A DNA stretch of 11,882 nucleotides, taken from NCBI GenBank assembly GCA_003241215.1, contig QFOL01000109.1, positions 1 through 11,882 on the forward strand, given 5' to 3'. Shown here one piece after another: positions 1 to 8,458 of the stretch. Position 1 is the first letter of the stretch. The number at the start of each line of letters is the position of its first letter. A program made the translations under genes and the position numbers. The DNA comes from Agrobacterium fabrum (lineage in GTDB: Bacteria; Pseudomonadota; Alphaproteobacteria; Rhizobiales; Rhizobiaceae). The notes beneath the pieces were generated by a model that saw only the letters and a list, made by a program, of their open reading frames with translations, was not told where the DNA came from and ran no database searches.

Positions 1-338
1 GCCGCCCTCGTTCAGTGAGCGGACTTATAAATCTACCCAACCAAACAAGTCAACATACATACCGTCAAAAAACTGACATTTTTGTTAAGTGATTGGTTTC
101 ATTGTATTGTTTCAAGAAAACAGGGCAAACCTGCCGCGAAGGTAGAATCTTCATCCGTTTTCGCAGTGCGCCAGATGTCTTTCTCTTTCTCACGCATCCC
201 AGCAAATAGCCTGCGGGATTGCAATTTGCCGCCACGGCATTTGCCTTACCCTTACATATGGCTGTCAAAGCGCGGAACCGTGCATTAGAAACGGCCTATG
301 AGATACCTGATTACACCGATCGCCGCAGGCCCGTTTGC
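1..338. other. AT-rich upstream region without a supportable gene
   Basis: This stretch precedes hrpB. Positions about 20-130 are clearly richer in A and T than the rest of the window, as expected of promoter DNA. A frame on the plus strand closes with TGA at 16-18 and could be the last codons of an upstream gene, but five codons are too few to identify it. Short open frames on both strands (for example 65-268 minus and 82-288 plus) have no recognisable protein features and I do not call them genes. A weak inverted repeat, CAAAAA at 66-71 and TTTTTG at 79-84, could be a poor terminator. The hrpB promoter should lie here, but I cannot point to a convincing -35/-10 pair. Confidence 0.6.
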
Positions 339-2825
339 ATGACCAGAACGCCCGTTCCCACAAAACCCTACTTGCCCGAACTTCCCGTCAGCGCCGTTCT
401 GGGTGATATCGCCGATGCACTGGGCCAAACGGGACGTGCAGTTCTTTCCGCTCCTCCCGGCGCGGGCAAGACAACGCTGGTACCGCTTCACCTTCTGCAG
501 CAGGAGTGGCGGGCCGACGGCAAGATCATTCTTCTCGAACCACGCCGGCTCGCCGCCCGCGCCGCGGCCGGGCGCATGGCCGAACTGCTTAACGAGGATA
601 TCGGGGACACCATCGGTTATCGCATGCGGCTCGACAACCGTATCTCCTCGAAAACCCGGATAGAGGTAGTGACCGAAGGGGTATTTGCCCGAATGGTTCT
701 GGACGACCCCGAGCTTGCCGGCGTTTCCACGGTGATTTTCGATGAGTTTCATGAGCGTTCACTCGACGGCGACTTCGGATTGGCACTTGCGCTCGACGTA
801 CAGGGTGGATTGCGGGAAGATCTGCGCATTCTCGTCATGTCCGCCACGCTCGATGTCGAACGTATCAGCACGCTGATGGGTAGCGCGCCAGTCATTCAAA
901 GTCTCGGTCGGACATTTCCGATCGACGTCCGCTATGAGGAGCGATGGCAGGGTGTCCCGGTCGATGAAAAAGTCGCCAGGGTGATTGCGGAAACCCACGC
1001 CTCGGAAACGGGCTCCATCCTCGCCTTTTTGCCGGGGCAGGCGGAAATTACCCGCACAGCTGCGCGACTGGAGGGTCGCTTTTTCGACGACACGGATATC
1101 ATCCCGCTTTACGGCAACCTGTCGCAGCAGGAGCAGGACGCCGCGATCAGGCCGGCTCGGGCCGGACGGCGCAAGATCGTGCTGGCCACCTCGATTGCCG
1201 AAACATCGATCACCATTGACGGTGTACGCGTGGTGATCGATAGCGGGTTGCAGCGGCTGCCGGTCTTCGAACCGGCGACCGGGATTACCAGGCTGGAGAC
1301 GGTGCGGGTGTCGCGAGCTTCCGCAGACCAGCGGGCGGGGCGCGCCGGACGAACGGAACCCGGCGTTGCGATCCGGCTGTGGCATCCGGGACAGACGGCG
1401 GCGCTCAACGCCTTCACGCCGCCGCAGATTCTGGCGAGCGATCTCGCCGGCCTTGCGCTTGATCTCGCCCATTGGGGTGTTCAAGACCCCTCTTCTCTTG
1501 CCTTTCTGGATATGCCCCCCGAAGCCGCACTTAAGGAATCTGTGGCGCTTCTCAAAAATCTCGGGGCTCTCGACAAAAGCGGGGTATTGACACAGCGAGG
1601 CCGCCTGATGCGTGGCCTTTCGCTGCCGCCACGGCTGGCGGCCATGGTGATTGCATCAGCAGGCGAAGGCGCGGGAAAGAAGGCGGCGATGCTTGCCGTC
1701 ATGCTGACGGAACAGGGATTGGGCGGTAGCGACATCGACCTCGATGAGCGGCTGCGGCGCTTTTTTTCCGACAGGAGCGAAAGGGCGCAGGCGGCGCGCA
1801 AGCTGGCATCGAGGCTGCTCGACGCGGTCCGCACTGAGACAGCGGGCGTGGAGGTTCCGAGCGAGACTGGTCCGCTGCTGCTGCATGCCTATCCCGACAG
1901 GATAGCGCTGCAACGCGGCGGGCGCGGACGTTATGTGATGGCGAATGGGCGCGGCGCGGAGATCGCCGAGACGGAGCGGCTGGCGGCAAGCAAGATGCTG
2001 GTGGTGGCCGACATTACCGGGCGGGCGGCGCAGCCGCGCATCCTTGCAGCGGCAGGCATCGACAGGAGCGATATAGAAGAGCGGATGCCACACCTGATCG
2101 TTCAGCAGGAGCAATTGCTTTTTGACAAGGCAAGCGGCCAGGCGCGGGCGCGGAAGGTGACGCGCCTCGGCGCCATTATCCTCGATGAAACTCCCCTGCC
2201 CCGCCCCGACGGCGAACGGGCGGCGCAGGCACTGGCCAATGGCATTCGTGAATTCGGTATGGGTATCCTATCCTTCTCGAAGGAAACCCTGCAGCTGCGG
2301 GACAGGATTGGCTTTCTGAACGCCAGTATCGGTGAACCCTGGCCGGATGTCGGCGATGCGTCATTGCTTTCGCGACTGGACGAATGGTTCGTTCCGTTCC
2401 AGCACGGAGCGCGCAGCCTGCAGGACATCCGGCCGGGCAGCCTTTCTGAAGGAATCCTGTCTCTGGTGCCACATGAGGTGGCCCGTGATCTCGGCAGGCT
2501 GGCGCCGACACATTTCGAAGCGCCCACGGGCCAACGGCACCCCATCCGCTACGATGCCAGCGAACCGACGCTTTCCATCCGTGTGCAGGAGCTTTTCGGA
2601 TTAACGGCCCACCCCGCCATTGCGCAGGGGCGCTTGCCGCTGCTCCTGGAATTGACCTCGCCCGCACACCGGCCGATACAGACGACACGCGATCTTCCCG
2701 GTTTCTGGGCGGGATCATGGAAGGATGTCCGGGCGGATATGCGCGGACGTTATCCGCGCCATCCGTGGCCGGAGGATCCGGCAGCGGCCCCGCCGACCAG
2801 CCGCGCAAAACCGCGCGGGACGTGA
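339..2825 (+). CDS. hrpB: ATP-dependent DExH-box helicase HrpB
   Basis: This is a DExH-box (DEAH/RHA-type, superfamily 2) NTP-dependent helicase of the HrpB family, expected in the cytoplasm; its physiological RNA substrate is poorly known. In the 828-residue protein I see Walker A APPGAGKT (38-45), motif Ia LEPRRLAAR (66-74), motif II DEFH (135-138), motif III SAT (168-170) and motif VI QRAGRAGR (331-338). The C-terminal HrpB domain follows, with QELFGL (750-755), SPAHRPIQ (774-781), LPGFW (786-790) and RYPRHPWPEDP (804-814). The length matches the family, which runs about 800-850 residues. I chose ATG 339 because homology begins just after it. In-frame ATGs at 219 and 258 would add a tail unlike the family, and none of the three starts has a strong Shine-Dalgarno (a weak CAGG lies at 326-329). 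actS follows 29 nt after the stop, so hrpB probably heads a hrpB-actS-actR operon. Confidence 0.95.
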   Translation: MTRTPVPTKPYLPELPVSAVLGDIADALGQTGRAVLSAPPGAGKTTLVPLHLLQQEWRADGKIILLEPRRLAARAAAGRMAELLNEDIGDTIGYRMRLDNRISSKTRIEVVTEGVFARMVLDDPELAGVSTVIFDEFHERSLDGDFGLALALDVQGGLREDLRILVMSATLDVERISTLMGSAPVIQSLGRTFPIDVRYEERWQGVPVDEKVARVIAETHASETGSILAFLPGQAEITRTAARLEGRFFDDTDIIPLYGNLSQQEQDAAIRPARAGRRKIVLATSIAETSITIDGVRVVIDSGLQRLPVFEPATGITRLETVRVSRASADQRAGRAGRTEPGVAIRLWHPGQTAALNAFTPPQILASDLAGLALDLAHWGVQDPSSLAFLDMPPEAALKESVALLKNLGALDKSGVLTQRGRLMRGLSLPPRLAAMVIASAGEGAGKKAAMLAVMLTEQGLGGSDIDLDERLRRFFSDRSERAQAARKLASRLLDAVRTETAGVEVPSETGPLLLHAYPDRIALQRGGRGRYVMANGRGAEIAETERLAASKMLVVADITGRAAQPRILAAAGIDRSDIEERMPHLIVQQEQLLFDKASGQARARKVTRLGAIILDETPLPRPDGERAAQALANGIREFGMGILSFSKETLQLRDRIGFLNASIGEPWPDVGDASLLSRLDEWFVPFQHGARSLQDIRPGSLSEGILSLVPHEVARDLGRLAPTHFEAPTGQRHPIRYDASEPTLSIRVQELFGLTAHPAIAQGRLPLLLELTSPAHRPIQTTRDLPGFWAGSWKDVRADMRGRYPRHPWPEDPAAAPPTSRAKPRGT

Positions 2826-2842
2826 CGACGATGACAAGGGTA

Positions 2843-2848
2843 AAGGAG
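2843..2848 (+). promoter_or_regulatory. Shine-Dalgarno of actS, favours the GTG start
   Basis: AAGGAG lies 6 nt ahead of the in-frame GTG at 2855. The upstream in-frame ATG at 2831 has no comparable ribosome-binding site and sits only 5 nt after the hrpB stop. The spacing therefore selects GTG 2855 as the more likely actS start. Confidence 0.65.
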
Positions 2849-2854
2849 ACGAAG

Positions 2855-4162
2855 GTGGCTGGCCATCCGATCGAAACCACGAGGCTTGGCCGCGCCAGCC
2901 GCAGGATAAGGCTGCAGACCATTGTCTGGCTGCGCTGGCTGGCGGTTGCCGGACAGACAGCGACGATCCTCTTCGTTGCTTTTGGATTGAATTTTCCCCT
3001 GCCGCTTCTGGCCTGCGGCCTTCTGATTGCGGCACTGGCGCTTGCCAATCTGTTTCTCACCGCACGCTTTCCCTCGACCTATCGTCTGGAGCCCTGGGAA
3101 GCGACATTGCTGCTGGCCTTCGATCTGCTGCAATTGACGGCGCTCATCTATATCACCGGCGGCCTCTCCAATCCTTTCGCGCCGCTGATCTGCGTGCAGG
3201 TCATCATTGCGTTCGCTTCGCAGCCGCTGCGGCATTCGCTCATTCTTCTCGGCTTTGCCATTGTCTGCTCGACGGCAATCGCCTTTTCGCCGTTTCCGGT
3301 TCCCTGGTATCCCGGCGAGGTTTTGCCGATCCAGCTTCTGCTGCATGTCGGCACCTGGGTCGCGATCATCGCCACGACCTCCTTTGCGGCCTTTTACGCC
3401 TATCGTGTTTCGCATGAGGCAAACCAGCTGGCGGATGCACTGGCGGCGACCGAGCTGGTGCTGGAACGGGAAAAACATCTCTCGCAACTGGACGGGCTGG
3501 CGGCCGCCGCCGCGCATGAACTCGGCACGCCGCTTGCGACAATCAGCGTCGTCGCCAAGGAAATGGAGCGGGAACTCGGAAACGACGAAAAATTTGGCGA
3601 AGACATCGCACTTTTGCGCAGCCAGAGCGAAAGATGCCGCGACATTCTGCGCCGCCTCACATCGCTTTCCGCCGATAATGAGGAACATATGCGCCGCCTG
3701 CCGCTTTCCTCGCTGATTGAGGAGGTGATGGCGCCGCACCGGGAATTCGGCATCCACCTCGAACTCGTTGAAAAAAACAATCGCGCCGACGAACCGGTCG
3801 GCATCCGCAATGCCGGCATCATCTACGGGCTTGGCAACCTCATCGAAAACGGCGTCGACTACGCACGGGAGAAGGTGACCGTGACGGTGGATTACGATCA
3901 GCAGAATGTCGCCGTCATCATCGAAGACGATGGGCCGGGTTATGCTCACGATGTCCTGGCCCGTATCGGTGAACCCTATGTGACCGAACGCCACAACGAC
4001 ACGCGGGCGGGCGGGCTCGGGCTCGGGCTTTTCATCGCCAAGACCCTGCTGGAGCGGTCCGGCGCAGCTGTTGTCTTCGAAAACCGGGGGTCCAGCGAAA
4101 CCGGCGCGCGGGTCACAATCGTCTGGCCTCGGGCGCTTATGGACGATAAAAGAAACCGTTGA
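2855..4162 (+). CDS. actS: Redox-sensing histidine kinase ActS (RegB/PrrB family)
   Basis: This is a membrane sensor kinase that should autophosphorylate on His221 and pass phosphate to ActR. From the GTG start it has 435 residues. About six hydrophobic segments fill residues 23-184, as in RegB/PrrB. The quinone-binding loop GGxxNPF is present as GGLSNPF (102-108). The H-box HELGTPL begins at the phospho-acceptor His221. A cysteine in QSERCRDIL (Cys261) matches the redox-active cysteine of RegB. The ATPase domain shows an N-box with Asn332, G1 DDGPGY (358-363) and G2 GGLGLGLF (386-393). In Rhodobacter the family senses oxygen and quinone redox state; in rhizobia ActS/ActR is linked to acid tolerance and to respiratory and carbon-fixation genes. 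The alternative ATG at 2831 would add eight residues. Position between hrpB and actR suggests co-transcription. All catalytic residues look intact. Confidence 0.93.
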   Translation: MAGHPIETTRLGRASRRIRLQTIVWLRWLAVAGQTATILFVAFGLNFPLPLLACGLLIAALALANLFLTARFPSTYRLEPWEATLLLAFDLLQLTALIYITGGLSNPFAPLICVQVIIAFASQPLRHSLILLGFAIVCSTAIAFSPFPVPWYPGEVLPIQLLLHVGTWVAIIATTSFAAFYAYRVSHEANQLADALAATELVLEREKHLSQLDGLAAAAAHELGTPLATISVVAKEMERELGNDEKFGEDIALLRSQSERCRDILRRLTSLSADNEEHMRRLPLSSLIEEVMAPHREFGIHLELVEKNNRADEPVGIRNAGIIYGLGNLIENGVDYAREKVTVTVDYDQQNVAVIIEDDGPGYAHDVLARIGEPYVTERHNDTRAGGLGLGLFIAKTLLERSGAAVVFENRGSSETGARVTIVWPRALMDDKRNR

Positions 4163-4219
4163 CTTTACCATTCACGCTGAAGCGGCGATAAGAACAAGAA
4201 AACAAAGCCGACGAAGTTG

Positions 4220-4231
4220 CCGGAAGGCCGG
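4220..4231 (+). promoter_or_regulatory. actR ribosome-binding site within a small palindrome
   Basis: GGAAGG at 4222-4227 lies 8 nt before the actR ATG and is the best Shine-Dalgarno for it. It is embedded in CCGG-AAGG-CCGG (4220-4231), so a 4-bp hairpin could partly hide it. The hairpin is short and may have no effect. Confidence 0.4.
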
Positions 4232-4235
4232 AAAC

Positions 4236-4823
4236 ATGAAGACAGAAGACCAGACCCCACCCACCAGCGCAGCGGCTGACGACATCGATCCGATCGGACC
4301 CGACAAATCGCTGCTGATCGTCGATGATGACGGCCCGTTTCTGCGCCGGCTTGCGCGGGCGATGGAAACCCGCGGCTTTGCCGTCGATACAGCCGAGACG
4401 GTCAGCGAAGGTATTGCCCGCTCAAAAGCCGCACCGCCCAAATATGCGGTCGTTGATCTCAGGCTTACGGATGGCAACGGGCTGGAGGTGATCGAAGCCA
4501 TCAGGCAGAGCCGGGACGATACACAGATCGTCGTTCTGACCGGTTATGGTAATATCGCAACCGCCGTCACTGCGGTAAAGCTTGGGGCGCTGGATTATCT
4601 GGCAAAACCTGCCGATGCGGACGATGTCTTTAATGCGCTGACGCAGCGCAAGGGCGAAAAGACGGAAGTGCCCGAAAACCCGATGTCGGCAGACCGGGTG
4701 CGTTGGGAGCATATTCAGCGCGTTTATGAAATGTGCGAGCGAAACGTTTCGGAAACGGCGCGGCGGCTGAACATGCACCGGCGCACATTGCAGCGTATTC
4801 TCGCAAAACGCGCGCCGAAGTAG
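4236..4823 (+). CDS. actR: Response regulator ActR (RegA/PrrA family)
   Basis: This is a cytoplasmic DNA-binding response regulator, the partner of ActS. Of its 195 residues, roughly 24-140 form the receiver domain, with the acidic pocket Asp30/Asp31, the phospho-acceptor Asp74 (in VVDLRL), Thr102 (LTGYG) and Lys124 (AKPA). A proline-bearing linker follows, then a C-terminal Fis-type helix-turn-helix at about 154-195, whose recognition region NMHRRTLQRIL (179-189) is typical of the RegA/PrrA/ActR group. This group is a global regulator of respiration, nitrogen and carbon metabolism. ATG 4236 has a Shine-Dalgarno and puts the N-terminus where the family begins; the frame is open further upstream, but that part overlaps the end of actS. 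The gap after actS is 73 nt, enough for an extra promoter, though I see no clear one. The stop codon is 6 nt from that of convergent mmcB. Confidence 0.95.
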   Translation: MKTEDQTPPTSAAADDIDPIGPDKSLLIVDDDGPFLRRLARAMETRGFAVDTAETVSEGIARSKAAPPKYAVVDLRLTDGNGLEVIEAIRQSRDDTQIVVLTGYGNIATAVTAVKLGALDYLAKPADADDVFNALTQRKGEKTEVPENPMSADRVRWEHIQRVYEMCERNVSETARRLNMHRRTLQRILAKRAPK

Positions 4824-4829
4824 CGGCAG

Positions 4830-5315
4830 TCACTCTCCGAAGCTGCGCCCGGTCGTCCATTCCGCCAGCATCAACCGGGTCGCAGCGGTTCTGGAGAAAT
4901 CCAGCATCACCGATTTGCGGGTTGCCGGCGGCAACTTGTGCTCCGGTGCATCGCGCAACATGTGCGCGCCATATCCATCCGACAGGATGAGACCGCACTC
5001 CTCCGGGAATATCTCAGTCGGTACTTCCGGATGGGTGGCAAAAAACAGCCGGTCGCAATGCAAGCGATAATCCGGCCATTTGCGATCGACCCGGAAATCC
5101 TCGATGGAGGATTTGATCTCGATGATCCAGATTTCACCCTTCGCCGACAGGCTGATTAGATCGGCCCTGCGTCCGCTTGCAAGCGGCAGCTCCGGCAGCA
5201 CCGAATGGCGCATCTCGTGCAAAAGCACCTGAACGCCGCGGCGCACAAGCATCGCCTTGTCCGACTGGCGGCCGTCTATTAACGGATTATTGTTGGTAAC
5301 GGAAAGAATAGTCAT
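4830..5315 (-). CDS. mmcB: MmcB-family DNA repair protein (PD-(D/E)XK nuclease fold)
   Basis: The product is a 161-residue cytoplasmic protein of the alphaproteobacterial MmcB family, named for mitomycin C sensitivity of Caulobacter mutants and implicated in DNA damage repair. The sequence carries a nuclease-like core: SGRRAD with Asp52, then the strand EIWIIEIKSS with Glu66 and Lys68 forming the ExK of the PD-(D/E)XK signature. KWPDYR (79-84), CDRLFFA (87-93) and the later GLILSDGYG (108-116) are also typical of the family. I chose ATG 5315 because family similarity begins there; an in-frame ATG at 5450 would add 45 residues unlike the family. The Shine-Dalgarno is weak. The gene stands alone, convergent with actR and divergent from the L,D-transpeptidase gene. 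In Caulobacter it is under SOS control, but I find no GTTC-N7-GTTC LexA box upstream here. Whether it is a catalytically active nuclease is not shown. Confidence 0.88.
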   Translation of the reverse strand: MTILSVTNNNPLIDGRQSDKAMLVRRGVQVLLHEMRHSVLPELPLASGRRADLISLSAKGEIWIIEIKSSIEDFRVDRKWPDYRLHCDRLFFATHPEVPTEIFPEECGLILSDGYGAHMLRDAPEHKLPPATRKSVMLDFSRTAATRLMLAEWTTGRSFGE

Positions 5316-5367
5316 GGATAAAGGCTGCTGAAGCGTTTGGCCTATTGTTGCAAAAAGGCAATCAACC

Positions 5368-5383
5368 GGCAATTTTAAATGCC
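5368..5383. repeat. Imperfect palindrome in the mmcB/ldt divergent promoter region
   Basis: GGCAATTTTAAATGCC is a 16-bp near-perfect inverted repeat (GGCA and TGCC arms around an AT core). It lies in the 183-nt intergenic region (5316-5498) between two divergent genes, 53 nt from the mmcB start and 116 nt from the transpeptidase start. It could be an operator, but no regulator is identified and the arms are short. Confidence 0.35.
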
Positions 5384-5498
5384 CAACCGTTTCGCGGCGG
5401 CGCAACGGCTTGCCAAGAGCGGCTGAATGGAAAATAACCGATTTATCCAATTAAGCCTACTCCTTCGCACAATTTGGCGAATTTTCCGCGAGAACGAC

Positions 5499-6212
5499 AT
5501 GCGCATCCGTACTTCATTGACCGCACTTGGTCTGACGGCAGCACTGGCTCTGGCCGGCTGCGCTGAAACCACATCCCAATCATCTGGCCAGACATCCGGC
5601 AAGGTAGCGGCGTCAGTGCCGGTTGCCGATCCAGTTCCGGCGAAAGTCGAAACGGTCCAGATCTTCAACGATGTATACGGTCCCGTGACCGATGCGGGCT
5701 ACGCGCTTCCGGCCATTCCGATCAATCGTGTAAACGAGAAGTACCGTCGCCAGATCGTCGAGTTCCAGACATCCGAACGCCCTGGCACGATCATCGTCAA
5801 TACGCGCGAGCGTTACCTCTATTACATCCTGTCCGGCAACCGCGCCGTACGTTATGGCATCGGCGTCGGCAAGGCGGGTTTCGCCTGGGCCGGTGAAGCC
5901 TATGTTGCCTGGAAGCAGGAATGGCCGATGTGGCATCCGCCGAAGGAAATGGCCGACCGCAAGCCGGAAGTGGCGAAATATGTCGAGGCTGGCATGGGTC
6001 CGGGTCTTACCAACCCGCTCGGCGCGCGCGCCATGTATCTCTTCAACGAAAAGGGACAGGACACGCTGTTCCGCATCCATGGTTCGCCCGAATGGGCCTC
6101 GATCGGCACAGCCGCCTCTTCCGGCTGCATCCGCATGATCAACCAGGACGTCATGGACCTTTACAGCCGCGTCCGTCCGGGCCGCAGCTCCAAGGTCGTC
6201 GTGATCCAGTAA
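5499..6212 (+). CDS. L,D-transpeptidase, lipoprotein, YkuD domain
   Basis: This is a 237-residue L,D-transpeptidase of the ErfK/YbiS/YkuD family, expected to form 3-3 peptidoglycan cross-links or to attach proteins to peptidoglycan in the periplasm. A lipoprotein signal peptide is clear: a basic start (MRIR), a hydrophobic stretch, and lipobox LAGC with Cys21. The residue after the cysteine is Ala, not Asp, which favours outer-membrane sorting. A low-complexity linker of about 22-60 precedes the YkuD domain (about 96-236). The catalytic signature is intact: His194 in HGSPEWASIG and SSGCIRM with nucleophile Cys210 and Arg212. ATG 5499 gives a proper signal peptide; the in-frame ATG at 5427 would put 24 extra residues before it. 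Rhizobiales carry many L,D-transpeptidases and use them in polar growth. The gene is a single unit closed by the terminator at 6232-6265. I cannot say which paralogue it is. Confidence 0.93.
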   Translation: MRIRTSLTALGLTAALALAGCAETTSQSSGQTSGKVAASVPVADPVPAKVETVQIFNDVYGPVTDAGYALPAIPINRVNEKYRRQIVEFQTSERPGTIIVNTRERYLYYILSGNRAVRYGIGVGKAGFAWAGEAYVAWKQEWPMWHPPKEMADRKPEVAKYVEAGMGPGLTNPLGARAMYLFNEKGQDTLFRIHGSPEWASIGTAASSGCIRMINQDVMDLYSRVRPGRSSKVVVIQ

Positions 6213-6231
6213 AGATCAGATACGAGACAAT

Positions 6232-6265
6232 AAAAAGCCGCCGAGGATTTCCCGGCGGCTTTTTT
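6232..6265. terminator. Bidirectional rho-independent terminator between ldt and glcB
   Basis: The stem GCCGCCG (6237-6243) pairs with CGGCGGC (6253-6259) around a 9-nt loop. It is flanked by AAAAA on the left and TTTTTT on the right, which also pair. On the plus strand it ends the L,D-transpeptidase transcript 20 nt after the stop. On the minus strand the same stem is followed by T residues and sits 19 nt beyond the glcB stop, so it should serve both convergent genes. Confidence 0.9.
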
Positions 6266-6284
6266 GTTTATGGAAAGGCCGGCC

Positions 6285-8453
6285 TCACGCCGCCTGTTTC
6301 GCCTTCAATTCCAGACGGCGGCGGTGCAGAACCGGTTCGGTATAGCCATTTGGCTGTTCACGGCCCTTCAGCACCAGCTCGACAGCCGCCTGAAATGCAA
6401 CCGATCCGTCAAAGTCGGAGGCCATCGGCAGGTATGCCGGATCGCCGGCATTCTGTGTATCGACCACGGCGGCCATGCGCTTCATGGTCTCGACGATCTG
6501 TTCCTGCGTCACCACGCCATGGCGCAGCCAGTTCGCCATATGCTGCGCGGAGATGCGCAGCGTGGCGCGGTCTTCCATCAGCCCGATATTGTTGATGTCC
6601 GGCACCTTCGAGCAACCGACGCCCTGATCGACCCAGCGCACGACGTATCCGAGAATGCCCTGCGCGTTGTTGTCGAGTTCGCGCTGGATTTCTTCCGGCG
6701 TCCAGTTTGGACGCGGCGCGACCGGCACCGACAGGATATCGGAAAGCTTTGCGCGGCCACGGCTCTTCAACCCCTCCTGCACGGCAGCGACATCGACCTT
6801 GTGGTAATGCGTGGCGTGCAGCGTCGCCGCCGTCGGCGACGGCACCCAGGCCGTGTTGGCGCCGGCCTTCGGATGCGCGATCTTCTGCTCCAGCATAGCC
6901 GCCATCAGATCCGGCATGGCCCACATGCCCTTGCCGATCTGCGCATGGCCGGAGAGGCCGCATTCGAGACCGATATCGACGTTCCAGTTCTCGTAAGCAG
7001 CGATCCATGCCGCCTGCTTCATGTCGCCCTTGCGGATCATCGGACCCGCTTCCATCGAGGTATGTATTTCATCACCGGTACGGTCGAGGAAACCCGTATT
7101 GATGAAAACGACGCGATCCTTCGCAGCGCGAATGCTTTCCTTGAGGTTGACCGTGGTGCGGCGTTCCTCATCCATGATGCCCATTTTCATGGTGTTCGGC
7201 ACCATGCCGACAAGCTTTTCGACCCGGCCGAAGATTTCATTGGCGAAGGCCACTTCCTCCGGTCCGTGCATCTTTGGCTTGACGACATACATCGAACCGG
7301 CGCGGGAATTCTGACGCCGCCCGGACGGGCCGACATCATAAAGGGCGATCAGCGCCGTGACGACGGCATCCATGATGCCTTCAGGCACCTCGCGGCCGTC
7401 CCTGTCGAGGATCGCCGGATTGGTCATGAGATGACCGACATTGCGCACCAGCATCAGGGAACGGCCGGGCAGCGTGAGCGCAGAACCATTGGGAGCTGTG
7501 TAATAACGGTCCGGGTTGAGGCTGCGCGTGAAGGTCTTGCCACCCTTGGAAACCTCTTCCGTCAGGTCGCCGCGCATCAGGCCAAGCCAGTTACCATAGA
7601 CCAGCACCTTGTCTTCGGCGTCGACGGCGGCAACCGAATCCTCGCAATCCATGATGGTCGTCAGCGCCGATTCGAGAATGATATCGGAGATTCCCGCCTT
7701 GTCACCCTTGCCGATTTCGGTCGTGGGATCGATGACAATCTCGGTATGCAGACCGTTCTTGCCGAGCAGGATCGTTGCAGGCTTTGCCGCTTCGCCGCTG
7801 AAACCCTTGAACTGGGCTGCATCCTTGAGGCCGGCCCCGGCGTCACCAATGGCAAGCTGCAGCAGGCCATCCTCGATCTTGAAACCGGTCACATCGGACC
7901 AGCTTCCCGCCTCCAGCGGCGCGGATTCATCGAGGAAGTTTCGCGCCCAGGCAATGACCTTTTCACCGCGCTTCGGATTATACCCCCTGCCCTTCTCCGC
8001 ACCGTCTGCGTCAGAAATAGCATCCGTGCCGTAAAGCGCGTCGTAGAGCGAACCCCAGCGGGCATTGGCCGCATTCAGCGCATAACGTGCATTCATGACA
8101 GGCACGACGAGCTGCGGGCCGGCAACGGCGGCGATCTCGGGATCGACATTGCTGGTTTCCACCTTAAAGCCGGAACCTTCCGGCAGCAGATAGCCGATTT
8201 CCTTCAAAAAGCCCTCATAGGCATCGAAATCCACCGGCGCGCCGTTCTGCCGGTACCAGCCATCCAGCTTTTCCTGCAGGGCGTCACGCTTTGCCAGCAA
8301 TTCGCGGTTCTTCGGAGAAAGCTCGTGAACAATGGCCGAGAAACCTTCGAAGAACGCCTCATTGTCCAGACCCGTGCCCGGCAGGACGTCATCAGTCAAA
8401 AAGGCATATAGCCTGTCATCGATGGAAAGACCGAATTTATTCGTGCGGCTCAC
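6285..8453 (-). CDS. glcB: Malate synthase G
   Basis: The enzyme condenses glyoxylate with acetyl-CoA to give malate and CoA in the cytoplasm, using Mg2+. It works in the glyoxylate bypass and in glycolate/glyoxylate use. The 722-residue length is that of the monomeric G form (E. coli GlcB has 723), longer than the A form. Expected active-site residues are visible: Arg337 (VRNVGH), Glu429 in MDEERR (427-432), Asp457 (FLDRTGD), Cys614 (GVGCSK) and Asp628 ([10 protein letters not shown]). Their spacing fits Arg338, Asp455, Cys617 and Asp631 of E. coli. The start is GTG at 8453, 5 nt after AGGAGG. An overlapping out-of-frame ATG at 8455 is followed at once by TGA. The DUF1402 gene lies 119 nt upstream on the same strand, and a terminator lies 19 nt beyond the stop. 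No isocitrate lyase gene is present in the window. Confidence 0.97.
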   Translation of the reverse strand: MSRTNKFGLSIDDRLYAFLTDDVLPGTGLDNEAFFEGFSAIVHELSPKNRELLAKRDALQEKLDGWYRQNGAPVDFDAYEGFLKEIGYLLPEGSGFKVETSNVDPEIAAVAGPQLVVPVMNARYALNAANARWGSLYDALYGTDAISDADGAEKGRGYNPKRGEKVIAWARNFLDESAPLEAGSWSDVTGFKIEDGLLQLAIGDAGAGLKDAAQFKGFSGEAAKPATILLGKNGLHTEIVIDPTTEIGKGDKAGISDIILESALTTIMDCEDSVAAVDAEDKVLVYGNWLGLMRGDLTEEVSKGGKTFTRSLNPDRYYTAPNGSALTLPGRSLMLVRNVGHLMTNPAILDRDGREVPEGIMDAVVTALIALYDVGPSGRRQNSRAGSMYVVKPKMHGPEEVAFANEIFGRVEKLVGMVPNTMKMGIMDEERRTTVNLKESIRAAKDRVVFINTGFLDRTGDEIHTSMEAGPMIRKGDMKQAAWIAAYENWNVDIGLECGLSGHAQIGKGMWAMPDLMAAMLEQKIAHPKAGANTAWVPSPTAATLHATHYHKVDVAAVQEGLKSRGRAKLSDILSVPVAPRPNWTPEEIQRELDNNAQGILGYVVRWVDQGVGCSKVPDINNIGLMEDRATLRISAQHMANWLRHGVVTQEQIVETMKRMAAVVDTQNAGDPAYLPMASDFDGSVAFQAAVELVLKGREQPNGYTEPVLHRRRLELKAKQAA

Positions 8454-8458
8454 ATGCG

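Noticed and set aside
65-268. Small minus-strand open frame before hrpB
   Set aside because: No convincing ribosome-binding site, no recognised motif, and it lies in AT-rich probable promoter DNA.
2750-4171. A 473-codon open frame on the minus strand across actS
   Set aside because: It is a shadow of actS; the protein is full of Arg, Gln and Asp, with no domain, and has no sensible upstream signals.
5316-5498. LexA (SOS) box for mmcB
   Set aside because: I searched for GTTC-N7-GTTC in both orientations and found no match; an isolated GAAC near 5491 has no partner.
6264-8411. A 715-codon open frame on the plus strand across glcB
   Set aside because: It is antisense to malate synthase G, whose catalytic residues are all visible. 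The open antisense frame follows from GC-rich codon use.
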